Source: Phanerochaete sordida (taxonomy: Eukaryota > Basidiomycota > Agaricomycetes > Polyporales > Phanerochaetaceae). Taken from it: DNA of 64,000 nt. The stretch covers positions 372,001 through 436,000 of the forward strand of contig BPQB01000023.1 in assembly GCA_019973155.2 (NCBI GenBank), given 5' to 3'. This document shows positions 45,583-56,167 of the stretch, in pieces; the first letter of the stretch is position 1, and each line of letters starts with the position of its first letter. Both the position numbers and the translations under genes were made by a program. The notes under the pieces were generated by a model. That model was not told where the DNA came from. It saw only the letters and a list, made by a program, of their open reading frames with translations, and did no database searches.

Positions 45583-47778
45583 ATGTCGACCTTAACATCG
45601 CGAACAGTCACGCCTACGCCGGCGCAAGCTTTGATGAAACCAGACGGAGTACGAGAAGGGGACGAGGCGCAGGTCTCCAGCTCGCCGTCAGCGACGTTCG
45701 TTGCTCGCCCGCCCAATCGCTTTGTGGCATGGGTGCGGTCAGTCAGGATCGGCACGGGAATCGTGCACGACATACGCCGCCGTGCGCCGTACTATGTCAG
45801 TGACTGGACGGATGCGTGGAACTATAGAGTAATACCTGCCGTTGTGTTGATTTTCTTCGCAAAGTGAGTCAACTACCCTTCTCAAACCATAGTTGTGCTT
45901 ACAATTGCCCTGTCAGTGTATTACCTGGCATCGCGTTCTCGCTAGATCTCATAGAGACCACTCAGCAGTACGGCGTGTCCGAAGTCCTGCTATCATCATT
46001 CATGGCTGCCTTCATATTCTCCATCTTCGGCGCGCAGCCGCTCTGCATCGCCGGTGTGACCGGTCCTATCACTGTCCTGAACAAGACTATCTTCGACATC
46101 ATAGAACGCCAAGACAATTCGCCCGACTACTTGCAATTCGTGGGCTGGGTATACCTTTGGGGTGCCATACTGCACTGGATCACTGCGGCACTCAACTGTG
46201 AGCAGTGCCACACGGCTATATGCGCAAAGTTTCGCTAACACGTCCTTTGCAGGGTGCAACTTCCTGCGCTATGTCACTCTCTTCTCTTGCGACACCTTCG
46301 GCTTCTACGTCTCCTGGGTGTACCTCCAGTACGGCGTCCAGGTCACCACCCGCCAATTTCCCAACTCTACAGACCCGGAGAACACGCTCGATGGTGCTTT
46401 CGTTGGCATAATCCTCGCTCTTCTCATGGTCGGCTCGTCGTACCTCTTCCGCACCGCGTCGCAGTCCTCGTACTTTCATCGTCACGTACGACGCTTCCTC
46501 GCCGACTACGGCATGCCGCTGTCACTTGTGGCGTCTTCTGCCATGGCGTACTGGGGACGCTTCAACCATGCGAACCCTACGACCCTTCCTGTCGGCAAGG
46601 CGTTCCAACCAGCTGGTGGCAGAGACTGGCTTGTCAGATTTTGGCAGCTGGACGGGAAGTGGGTGGGCATCGCATTCCCTTTCGGCTTTGCGCTTTGGGT
46701 GCTCTTCTTCTTTGACCACAACGTGTCGGTGCGTCGCTCAAGTCATTCCTTGGATGAACATGTCGCTAACTCATCCATCAGTCACTCATGGCTCAGGGGA
46801 GTCAATTCCCTCTACGAAAGCCGCCTGGCTTTCATTACGATTTCTTCATCCTTGGTATCACGACCTTCATCGCGGGCTTGCTCGGCATTCCTGCGCCCAA
46901 CGGGCTTATTCCCCAGGCTCCTATACACACTCAGTCATTACTCGTCATGGAGAACATCCATGCGAAGAAAGAAGACGTTGAGACACCCTCGCGATCGCTC
47001 GAGAAGACTTCCAGCCAGCCCCACGAGCTCGGCACAGTGAGGTCAAGGCTGTCGAACGTTCATGTGCCCCACTTCCAGGAAGAGCTGGAGCCTGATCCGA
47101 CTCACGCACGAGATGGAGAAGGCGAAGCTCGCCAACACGAACGACCGGTCGCCGTCGTGGAACAACGTGTATCTAATCTCGCACAAGGCTCGCTATGCCT
47201 TGTACTACTGTCAGGGCCGTTCCTACACGTGCTCAACCTCATTCCTCGAGGCGTCCTTGCCGGCTTATTGTGAGCGTGCAATGCTTCGAATAGGGCGCAT
47301 ATACTGACCTTCCCGCCGCGTGGCCAGCTGGTACATGGGGCTCGACGCGCTCGAGGGGAACGGGATCACGCGCAAGCTCTTGTACTTTCTCAGGGACAAG
47401 AGCCTGACCCCTGAGGACGATCCCCTCCGAAAAGTCCGGAAGTCGAGAATCCTGCTCTTTGTGGCTGTGCAGCTGGCCGCCTTCGGCGCGACCATGGCGG
47501 TCACCCAGACTATCGGTGCGCACGATCGCTGCACTCGCCCCGGTGACTTGCTCACCCCGTTCGTGCTCGCAGCCGCGATCGGCTTCCCTATCATTATCCT
47601 GTTCCTGGTGCCGATACGCACTGTCGTGATACCCCGCCTGCCGTTCACTGCCGAGGAGCTCAATATCCTCGACGGCCCAACCGCGTCGGACTTCGTGAGT
47701 GGCACCTGCCCCATAATTAATGCCACGCCGCTGACGCACGCCGTCTAGACCATGGAGTCCGTTGGGGGCGCCCGCTAG
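45583..47778 (+). CDS. BOR1: Bor1/SLC4-type anion (borate/bicarbonate) transporter
   Basis: Integral membrane anion exchanger family, 640 residues. Exons 45583-45863, 45917-46197, 46253-46728, 46782-47269, 47328-47694 and 47749-47778. About a dozen hydrophobic segments. Family signatures: [74 protein letters not shown] and [10 protein letters not shown]. In yeast the orthologue exports borate at the plasma membrane. The small last exon (TMESVGGAR) is supported by a clean GT-AG pair; without it the frame would stop 16 residues after the donor. The symbol is a family assignment. Confidence 0.88.
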
Positions 47779-48138
47779 GCCAGGGGCGCCGGTTCCGTGG
47801 GCACTCCTTAATCAACGCACTGTACTACCACGCAGACCCCCTATAACACGCATATTCCGATCACTGGGGTGTGCTGATCGTGCGCGTCAGGGCGCGTCAC
47901 GACACGTCAATCAGGACGCGCTCTGCGCCCTCGACGTCCAGGGCACCCGCCGGAAAGTGCGCGAAGCTGATACGCGTGCACCTACCCCCGAGCAGATATA
48001 GATCCGCGCTGCCTGCTCGGACGGGCCCCTTGCGCCTCTGCCGGGGGTGTGCGCTCCGCGAAGGGCTATAAGTCTAGGAATTCACCGGGGCTCGCGCTGC
48101 CCTCACTGCGCCTCGCCCCTTATTTCTCCCCAGCGAGC
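47779..48138. other. Intergenic: promoter of the CPL1-like gene
   Basis: About 360 bases; a TATA-like GGGCTATAAG is at about 48062. Nothing else recognised. Confidence 0.45.
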
Positions 48139-49359
48139 ATGCCCTCCCGCGCTGCCGCATATGTGTCTACCGTCCTCCTCCTCTTGAGCCTTGTCCCGCA
48201 CGCGTCGGCGGCGTGCGCGCCCGGGACGTTCACCCCCGACGGCGGGCGCGACTGCATCCCCGTACGCGCGCCGTCCTCTCGCCCAGCTGCCACTGACGCC
48301 CCCGCAGTGTCCGCCCGGGACCTACAGCGACGGTGCGCCCCACAAACGAGGACTCCTGCACGCGCTGACACGCCCCATAGCAACGGACCAGGCGACGTGC
48401 AAGCAAGCGCGTCCGGGCTACTTCGCGCCGCCTGGTGCGACGTCCGAGACGCCGTGTGCAGCCGGGTCGTACAGCGCTGGGCTCGCCGCGCGCTGCACGC
48501 TGTGCTATCCGGGCTCGTACTGCCCCGGCGAGGCCAACGTCGCGCCGACGCTCTGTGCGCCGGGCACGTTCAGCGGCGTCGCGGGCGCGGAGGCGTGTTG
48601 TTCGTGGTGCGTGCATGCGCTGGCGATTGGCGTGTGGACGACGTGCTCATGGCGTCACGCTATAGTTGCGCGGGATGGTACAGTGTATGCACTTAGTGTG
48701 CCGCCGTGGATTAGATCTGACGGTGTGTCTGCGCAGGAGGAGGAAGGTGCGATAACTTGTACGAGCTGTCCTTCGCGCGGACCGTTCAAGCAAGGCTACT
48801 CGCCCGTCGGGGGCAGCAGCGCAGACGACTGCGTCGCCGCCATCGGCGCACGCGATTCCTGCAGCCAGATAAGCAACACCTGTCGTACGCCCCCCTCCAC
48901 CACCCTTCCCACCCGCACTCACCTCGCTCCAGCGAACACGGGCGGCGCGCTCCCATCAGGCGGCGTGCAGAAGCGGTCGCCGCCGCGCACGCAGCGCCTG
49001 CGGTGCGCGCCGGCGCACTCGAAGTGCCCCGTGTACGGCATCGCGTACGGCCGGGGCTACACGCGCGGGTACGAGTGCGTCGACACGCAGAGCGACCTCG
49101 AGCGCTGCGGCGGGTGCGTCGACGGCGACTCGTGGGACGGCGCGCGCAGCGCGGGCGGCGGGCGGGACTGCAGCGCGATCCCGGACGTCGACGCCGTGCG
49201 CTGTGCGCGCGGGCAGTGTATCATTGGTATGTTGCTGCGGGGTGGTGGTGGTGCGGGCGTGCTGATGCGGCTGCGACAGAGCGGTGCAGGCGGGGGTATA
49301 TTATCCATGACGGCGGGACGGCGTGTCGGCCGCTGTTTGTGGCGAGTGGCTGGCGGTGA
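48139..49359 (+). CDS. Secreted cysteine-rich protein with CPL1-like domain
   Basis: Predicted secreted protein. The signal peptide is AYVSTVLLLLSLVPHASA. The N-terminal half has repeated CxPGTYSxG-type units like ephrin-receptor-like Cys repeats (CAPGTFTPDGGRDC, CPPGTYSD, CYPGSYCPGE, CAPGTFSG). The C-terminal half carries the CPL1-like pattern: CPVYGIAYGRGYTRGYECVD, LERCGGC, GRDCSAIP, CARGQCI and a last exon CRRGYIIHDGG. Probable exons 48139-48261, 48308-48332, 48381-48606, 48666-48684 and 48737 onward, with one intron near 48890-48937 and another after 49226. The stop is at 49359. Splice details in the middle are tentative. Function unknown; such proteins are often cell-surface. Confidence 0.7.
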
Positions 49360-49569
49360 GCGATTCTGAACTTGGACTCGTGTAGGACTATGATGAGGGG
49401 GCGATTTCACGGACCTTCGGCAGATACCTACGTGTATTCACTCTGCGCATGGGCATAACGGTCGCTCTTTTGGCCTCACGAATGCAAGCTTCAAAGGCTG
49501 CCTGGTGGAGCGCACAGTAAAGCGCATGGCATCTCGCCAAATGGCCCCTACAACTCTTCCACTACAATC

Positions 49570-49884
49570 ATGGACTCACTGCTCACACCGATTCTTCCTG
49601 AGCTTTCCGCCAAGGCGTCTGTACCGGACGCCGACCTCTCGCCCGAGGAGCTCCTCGCGCGCCGCCAGCTCGAGGAGGAGCACAGCACGCGTCGCGGCGA
49701 GGTCGTGCGAACGACGGAGGTCCCGAACTTTGGGGTCGTCGAAGAGTTCAAGGGCCTTCGCGCGCCGGTCGTGTATGTCGAAAGCTTCGCGGGATTTCAT
49801 GCCCAGATCGGGCTGCAGGAAGGCGTGCAGGACGAGATGGCGAGGCTGTTTGGCTTGGGAGTGTATCGCGTTCTCAGAGATTGA
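49570..49884 (+). pseudogene. Duplicated 3' fragment of hydrolase copy 1
   Basis: An ATG-initiated 104-residue frame almost identical to the last 100 residues of hydrolase copy 1 (for example LSPEELLARRQLEEEHSTRR is shared). Homology continues about 60 bases into the 3' flank (TAGGATTGGGTATG). It lacks the membrane anchor, HGAGG and GxSxG, so cannot be a hydrolase. It is inverted relative to the source. Either a dead fragment or a short protein-coding remnant. Confidence 0.8.
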
Positions 49885-50026
49885 CCGTAAACAGATAGCG
49901 TAGGATTGGGTATGACACTGGTTCGTCTCGTGTACTAAGGTCTCTACACATGAAATGAAGGCGTCCATCCCTTTACAGTGCGGCATATACCTTGCCGTGG
50001 AATAGAAGTGCGCTGCTACGTTTCTG

Positions 50027-50947
50027 CTACTTTTTCTTTGTGGGCTCAGCTCCCAGCCAATTTTTAGAGGAAAAGGACTCACATGGATCTGCGCTAAACG
50101 TAAACTTGTGAAAATGCTCGGAAAGGCCTTCTTCCTGGAGGAGGTTCCGTAGAACACGCGGGGCCCCTGCATCGCCGAAGTAGGTTATACGCGACACTCG
50201 CCCGCTCTCGAGAATGGTCTTCATCGTTCCTTCTATAATCAACCGCCATAGATCGATAGTCGAGCACCGAAACTCTTCGATCGACGAGTTAATGAGAGCC
50301 GTCTCGATATCCGAAGTCATTGCCCAAAACCAGTCAGGACCGAAAGTCACGGTCCGCTAGGAGCGGCGTGAGACGGCCTGCAAGGTCACAGCAGGTTTGT
50401 GACTCACTAAGGACACCCAGGTGCTTGCTACATGCGAGAACAGAAGTTGTTTCACTTCGATGGATCTCTTCGTGATATAGAGGCGGCTAGGAGCCCGTAC
50501 ATCGACGTACAAGTCGGTAGGGGCGAACAGGGGCAGCGCGTGTACCAGGCCAATGCTGGGCTCGCGGTACTGAAAATACAGGTCGATGTACAGCCCGCGA
50601 AGATTGGGCGTATGCGTCGCGACGTGCACGAGGTGCTTGGTGAGCCCGCCCTCGAGCCGCAGGCTGCGCACCGCGGCGCCGACGTCTGGGTGCTCGCGGA
50701 ACAGCTTCGCGACCGCCGAGGTGTGCTTCGGCCGCGAGAGCTCGAGGGATGCGTACAGGAGCGGCGTGCCGGCGCGCAGCCAGCTCTTCGAGACGAGGAG
50801 GAGCTGGCCGTTGCGGTCCCGGGCTTCGCGGAGGGGGTCAGTTGAGTGAGGGCGATGACGGAAGAAGTCCTGCGGGGAGACCAGTAAGACGTAGGAGAGG
50901 ATCTCGCGAAGGATATCTTCTGGGAACGCAGGATGTGGCCTCGACAT
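50027..50947 (-). CDS. F-box-like protein FB15
   Basis: About 289 residues as read. Exons 50947-50408 and 50356-50027. FPEDILREILSYVLLVSPQDF and LLLVSKSWLRAGTPLLYASL form the F-box-like region; VRSLRLEGGLTKHLVHVATH follows. Exon 1 ends WVSL; exon 2 begins RTVTFGPDWFW with SSIEEFRC and VSRITYFG. A GTGAGT donor inside the last codons (about 50082) suggests a third exon as in FB9, so the extreme C terminus is uncertain. Head-to-head with FB16 at 179 bp. Closest to FB9 and FB18. Confidence 0.78.
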
Positions 50948-51058
50948 TAGCTTGAGACTTTGCTTGTCCTAAGTATCGAGGAACTAGAGCAGAAGAGAGG
51001 TTGAAATCGAGAGGGGATGCCGCAGCTCTGTGTCTCAGATTAGATTAGCTCGCTGCCG

Positions 51059-51068
51059 CGGTCACCTG
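51059..51068. promoter_or_regulatory. F-box-family promoter motif shared by FB15 and FB16
   Basis: CGGTCACCTG, followed by ATAGGCATAATAG. About 59 bases from FB16 and 112 from FB15. Confidence 0.65.
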
Positions 51069-51107
51069 ATAGGCATAATAGACGCGATGACGTGCGCCTT
51101 TCTTCCC

Positions 51108-51125
51108 GACGACGACGACGACGAC
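51108..51125 (+). repeat. (GAC)6 microsatellite directly before the FB16 start codon
   Basis: Six GAC units end one base before the ATG. FB14 and FB8 have one to three GAC at the same place, so the tract has expanded here. Confidence 0.85.
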
Positions 51126-51126
51126 G

Positions 51127-52078
51127 ATGGACAGGCTGCCCGAGGAAATCCTCCGCGACATCCTCGCATACAACCTCCGCGTCCCACACGCCGAGTTTCT
51201 TCTCTACCGCGACTACCACGGCGACCCGCCAGCCCCTCCCCGCCCCGCCAGCCATCTGCTGGTGTCGAAGCGATGGCTCCGTGTCGGCACACCGCTCCTC
51301 TACGACTGTATGCGCCTCCAGAAGCCCGAACACACCGCCGCCGTTGCACAGCTCGTTTGCGCTCACCCGCATGTCGGCGCGGCAGTGCGCTGCCTCCGAC
51401 TCGAGGGTGGCTTTGGGAAGGAGCTCGTGCATGTCGCGAAGCACCTCACCGGATCGCGGAGCCTGTACGTCGACGTACGGGTCGAATCCTCGCACAGCAT
51501 CACTGGGCTGAAGAAAGCACTGGGCATGCTCAATCCCGTCGAGCTCTACATCAGGGAGGAGACCGGCCGGGATAACAAGAAGATGGTCGAGGTGCGGGCG
51601 CTGCTGTACGCGCATATAAGACTCGGAAGATGGGCATCCCTGGTGAGTAGTCAGCTTGACTGCTCTTTATCCCCTAATCGGTCGTTTTCGATGCAGCGCA
51701 CACTGTCTCTCTCGAACAATTGCTGGCGTCAGGAATCTCTTGGCGAGCTCGCAGATGCGCTTGCACAGTCGTCCATCGAAGAACTTGTGTGCAATGCTGA
51801 GGACGCTGGGTATTGGATTGCGCATAAGCCTATGCAGGATGTCTTCAAGCTCCCGTCGCTTCAGCGCGTGATCTGCCGGGGAATCACTATTCAGAAGTGG
51901 ACAGAAAAGGCCCTCCGGAAGAACAGCCTGTCGCACACAGACAAACCAAAGTTCGTGTTTGTCCATAATGGTGCAAGTGACGACGCCAGGTTCGTGCTTG
52001 CAATGTTCATCCATACACCATCTTTTTTAACTTGAGTGTAGGGCAGAGTTTCAGGCTTTGATAGATATGGCCTCTTGA
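51127..52078 (+). CDS. F-box-like protein FB16
   Basis: 281 residues. Exons 51127-51642, 51697-51989 and 52042-52078. MDRLPEEILRDILAYNLRVP and LLVSKRWLRVGTPLLYDCMR form the F-box-like part; VRCLRLEGGFGKELVHVAKH follows. Exon 1 ends WASL; exon 2 begins RTLSLSNNCWRQ with SSIEELVC and LQRVICRG; exon 3 encodes AEFQALIDMAS. Intron 1 is 54 nt with no in-frame stop, so a retained-intron product would also be open. It is the intact counterpart of FB8, with identical exon 2 and exon 3 lengths. Confidence 0.84.
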
Positions 52079-52589
52079 ATCTAGCATCCAAGACGTGCTT
52101 GCCAAGACTACTAGTACTGGCAAACCCCGAGTCCCACGTTGGTGCCACCTCGCGTCGCGTCGCGCCTCCCCGACGAGCATGCGAACAAAGGTCTTCGTCA
52201 TCACTGCATCACCGGAGGTCGTCCATCGCAGTTTTGACAGTCTGTCAGGCAGCCCTGGGAGATCATGGAAGCAATTGCGTAGGCACACTGCGCTCAATGT
52301 AGCCCGCGAAGCCTGCATTTGCGATGGAGCCCCCATGGTTCTCCCCGGAGGTACATACTGGGATGGTTGGTCACACAATGCGATGTGTCATTTACAAAGC
52401 GCGAGCCTCCGGAATTGATACTCGCTGCTTTCGCTGTGCGGAACTCCATTCGTCAAGATCAAGTACTCCCGCGTCATGGATCGAGTGACGGTCTCGTCGT
52501 CCGCTACGCACGCGCACGGTCACCTTATTCACGCGCTCTACACACGGCGGAACCAGCGCCTCCCATCACCCGTCTCGACGTCCACGACG
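52079..52589. other. Intergenic upstream of FB17
   Basis: About 510 bases. Contains a promoter motif copy at 52517-52526; no gene recognised. Confidence 0.4.
52517..52526. promoter_or_regulatory. F-box-family promoter motif upstream of pseudogene FB17
   Basis: CGGTCACCTT, about 65 bases before the mutated start codon of FB17, the same distance as in its source FB7. Confidence 0.55.
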
Positions 52590-53200
52590 ATAGACGGCCT
52601 CTTCGAAGAACTTCTCTCCCACATCCTCGCCTACTGCCTCTCCATCCCGCCCGCAGAGTTCTTCGCGAACGACTCTCAGAAGGGCGCGCCCCCGCCCTCG
52701 CGGACACCGCGCCCCACGCAGCTGCTGCGCGTCTCGCGGCGCTGGCTGCGCGTCGGCACGCCGCTGCTCTGCGCGAGCGTGCGCGTGTACGACGAATCGC
52801 AGTGAAACGCGCTCGCGCGCACCCGTGCGTCGGCGCTGCAGTGCGCAGCCTCCGGCTCGAGCGCGGCAGGAAGGACCTCGACGCGCTCGTCACGCACATG
52901 CCCGCGCTGCGCCACCTCGGCGTCGACCTGGATGTCAAGCGGCGGCGCGGTGTGGCGGGATGTGAGAGCAGTGCGTTTGTAGGGCTCGCCCCAGACGAGC
53001 TGTATGTGCGGTTCCAGGACGCGCCGTTTGAGAGCAGGAGGATCGAGGACGCTCGTGCAGCGGTGTTTGGGTGTGGGGTCATGCGGCTCGCGCGTGAGTC
53101 GCGTTGCTACTCTGCTTCTGCGATACAGTGCTGATCAAATGCGGTCAGCGGAGGCTGCATATCAGAGTGACCCTATGCTCCCCCAAGTGTACGATACCGT
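52590..53200 (+). pseudogene. F-box-like pseudogene FB17 (broken duplicate of FB7)
   Basis: LFEELLSHILAYCLSIPPAEF and QLLRVSRRWLRVGTPLLCAS match FB7. The start codon position reads ATA. An about 13-nt deletion near 52790-52810 relative to FB7 shifts the frame and exposes a stop at 52803. Downstream, VRSLRLERGRKDLDALVTHM and LYVRFQDAPFESRRIED continue in another frame, and the exon 1/exon 2 junction (GTGAGTCGCGTT, CAGCGGAGGCTGCA) is still visible. Exon 2 decays after about 53200. Dead copy. Confidence 0.82.
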
Positions 53201-53212
53201 TGTAATCGGCCA

Positions 53213-53420
53213 CCGCGCTGGGGCCCCCGCTGCTCTACCAGTGTAAGCAGCTCAAGAAGCCCGAGCACGCTGCCGCCCTCGCCATCTTGTCTTGCACGCC
53301 CTTTGCTGCCCTTGCCCAGGCTACCCTCCAGCCCGAGGCAGCGCACAGCCTGTCCGACACATGGATGTGTGCGGAGGAGCTTCGCGATGCCGTGGTGTGG
53401 TACGCGCTCTCAGAGGTGAG
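53213..53420. pseudogene. F-box-like fragment psi-c, two pieces in opposite orientation
   Basis: Plus-strand frame at 53213-53290 reads GPPLLYQCKQLKKPEHAAAL, an exon 1 piece (compare GTPLLYECMRLKKPEHTAAI of FB8). From about 53325 to 53410 the minus strand carries the adjoining exon 1 piece (the segment around HPxVGxAVRCLxLEG). Two adjacent pieces of one exon thus lie in opposite orientation. Confidence 0.6.
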
Positions 53421-53701
53421 CGAGACGTCGTGCTGTGCCTCAGGATGCCTGCTTTTTGCCAGATGATACTGCTATGGCGGTTGTATAGCGGGACATATAC
53501 ATTTGGTCGCACCTCGTACGAAGCAATGGTTGCGAGGTGTAGTACGAGTGGCGGCGCGGAATATCCCTAGAGCGGAAGCAGAGACAGGAAATTGCAAGGA
53601 AATTGTATATATCTTGCCCGTGTTCTATTTTCTTTCCATTTTACTCCACAGCCTTGGCTCGGCCTTAGCTGCTGCTGTACGCGTGATTGAGATATAGAAA
53701 C

Positions 53702-54581
53702 TCACATGGAAGCGGGAAGAAATGTGAACTTGTGAGAATGCTGGGAGAGGCCTTTCTCGTGAAGGTAGTTCCGCATGCCCGCCTCTGCAGGAACACCAAA
53801 GCAGGTTACCCGTGTCACCCGCCCGCCCTCGAGGATGATCTTCATCGTCCCTCGTCTGATGCAGACCTCCATGTCTTTCACGTGGCATCGAAACTCCTTC
53901 ATCGACGAGTTGAGAAGAGCCGTCTGGATCTCCGCAGTAATCGCCAAAGAAGAGAGAGGTCCGAGGGTCACGGTGTGCTGCGAGTAACGTTCTATGTTAC
54001 CCAGGCAGGCAGTGGGCATTCAATTTCAAACTCACCAGTGACTTCCATACGTCCGCGACATGTGAGAATAGAAGCGTTCGCGCTGCCATGGCATTCTGCG
54101 AGCTAGGGCCTATCGAGCCAGTCTGCATATCGACGTACAAGTCGATAGGATTGAACAAAGGTAGCGCGTGTTGGAGGCCTGCGATGTCTTGACAGTGCTG
54201 TCGCCGGACACTAATGAACAGGCTGCGAAGGTTGGGGGTATGTCTAGCAATGTGCACGAGGTCCTCCGCGATTCCGCCCTCGACCTTCAGGCAGCGCACT
54301 ACAGAGCCGACGTCTGGATGTTCGCGAAACAGTTTCGCGACTGCTGATGTATGCTCCTGCTTGGACAGCTCGAGGGATTTATAGAGGAGGGGTGTGCCTG
54401 CACGCAGCCAGCTCTTGGAGACGAGAAGAAGTTGGCTGTTTCGGTGCAGGATTTCGCGCTGCGCACGGTAGTCTCGCGTGCCCAGGCGATAAAGAAAGAA
54501 AACGTGCGGAGAGATCGGAAGAACGTAGGAGAGGATTTCGCGAAGAATCTCTTCTAAAAGAATAGGGCGTTGTTGTTCCAT
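53702..54581 (-). CDS. F-box-like protein FB18
   Basis: About 273 residues as read. Exons 54581-54036 and 53977-53702. LLEEILREILSYVLPISPHVF and LLLVSKSWLRAGTPLLYKSL form the F-box-like region; VRCLKVEGGIAEDLVHIARH follows. Exon 1 ends WKSL; exon 2 begins HTVTLGPLSSLAI with SSMKEFRC and VTRVTCFG. A GTGAGT donor lies at the very end, so a short third exon may exist. Head-to-head with FB19 at 179 bp; FB9/FB15 subfamily. Confidence 0.78.
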
Positions 54582-54663
54582 GAGCTTGAGAATTTACCAG
54601 AGAAAGTAAAGACGTGAATATGAGGAATCGTCAAAGAGTGGCGTACATGACCCCCCAGCGCCA

Positions 54664-54673
54664 CGGTCACCTG
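54664..54673. promoter_or_regulatory. F-box-family promoter motif shared by FB18 and FB19
   Basis: CGGTCACCTG, roughly midway in the 179-bp divergent promoter. Confidence 0.65.
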
Positions 54674-54760
54674 ACGACTCGCCGGCGGTCGCGCTCGTCT
54701 GCCGCCCAATACGCGAACGCTTTCTGAAACGCGGAGTGTCCTTCGTTCGCAACCACGACG

Positions 54761-55714
54761 ATGGACCGCCTTCCAGATGAGCTCCTCCGCGAAACCCTCT
54801 CCTACAACCTCCTCATCCCACACGCCGAATTTCTGTACTACCACGACCGCTTCGACGACGACCCGCCAGCACCGCGCCCCGCCCGCCTGCTGCGCGTGTC
54901 GAAACGCTGGCTGCGCACGGGCACGCCGCTCCTGTACGAGTGTGTGCGGCTCCGGACGCCAGCGCACACAGCGGCTGTCGCGCAGCTCTTCCGGGCGCAC
55001 CCGCGCGTCGCGCAGGGCGTGCGCTGTCTCCGGCTGGAGGGCGGCCTAGGGAAGGACCTCGTGCACGTCGCGAAGTACACCACGGGGCTGCGCTGCCTGT
55101 ATGTCGACCTCCAGATCAAGTCTGTGCATAGCATCGCCGGGCTGGAGAAGGCGCTGCCGCTGCTCAAGCCTGTCGAGCTGTACATACGCGAAGAGACCTA
55201 CCGGGACAACAAGACGATCATCGAGGCGCGGACGATATTGTATTCCCATATCAGGTCGAGTGCATGGTCTTCTCTTGTGAGTCGCATCATAGTTTGCCCA
55301 TCTCAGTTAATCAAACATCGCTCGCGCAGCGCACCGTGTCTCTGTCAGAGAAGTTTCACAGACTCATGCCCCTCGAAGAATTCACACAAGCACTCGAAAA
55401 GTCATCCATCGAAGAACTCGCCTGCGATGCCGACGACGTGCAGCATCTGATCGCCGATGATACGATGCAGAGCTTCGTCGAGCCTCCGAGCCTCAAGCGC
55501 GTAGTCTGCCGAGGAATCACGGAAGAGGAATCAATGCGAGCGCTGCTCAAGGAGAAACGCTGGCCGCAGAAGACCGTGCGGAAGTTTACCTTTGTGCACA
55601 GCGGGACGAAGGACGAGAGAAGGTCAGTCTCTGCTCTTCTGTTGTACATGGCGGCTCACCACATCTACGTTTAGGCTCCTCTGGCGCGAAATAATTGAAA
55701 TGCCGACGCTTTGA
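54761..55714 (+). CDS. F-box-like protein FB19
   Basis: 282 residues. Exons 54761-55276, 55330-55622 and 55675-55714. MDRLPDELLRETLSYNLLIP and LLRVSKRWLRTGTPLLYECV form the F-box-like part; VRCLRLEGGLGKDLVHVAKY follows. Exon 1 ends WSSL; exon 2 begins RTVSLSEKFHRL with SSIEELAC and LKRVVCRG; exon 3 encodes LLWREIIEMPTL. Exons 1 and 2 have the same lengths as in FB16 (516 and 293 nt). Confidence 0.84.
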
Positions 55715-56167
55715 AGCTCTGGGTACGGCCGAGTACATATAACTTAGCGTAATGATTAATTTACCCTCCAAAGATTTGTGTCACTTTTTCAGCTCTCAAT
55801 GGAACGCCAGCAAAGTGTCGCGATATAACAAGCGATAAAACGATCTAAGGGGATATCTCGAGACATCGCATATGATTCGAGCGGCGGAAGGTGATGTTCA
55901 AGTTCTCAAAATCTGGTCGTGTATGCGTGCGTCACAAATCATCTGCTGCGTGATGCGATGCGTTTCCAATGCGAAAGCGAAGACGAATATCCAGCTTATC
56001 GACTTCTCACGCAGAACATCAAACCATTCAGCGTATAGCGCATAGACTACTAGGAGAGCTCCTGTGCCATATCCCTCCTTTGGCGCGACATACCACAGTA
56101 GACACTGCAGGGACTTCACGAGCATGTAGAAGCATACAAATTTTATTCTATGACTGCCTGAAATTGG
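55715..56167. other. Intergenic; right part is a duplicated 3' flank
   Basis: About 450 bases between two convergent F-box-like genes. About 55930-56167 is the inverted counterpart of 37226-37450. No gene recognised. Confidence 0.55.

Noticed and set aside
51127..52035. FB16 as one unspliced 302-codon gene
   Set aside because: All relatives have an intron at the same place with GTGAGT and CAG sites; splicing is more likely, although the retained form is open.
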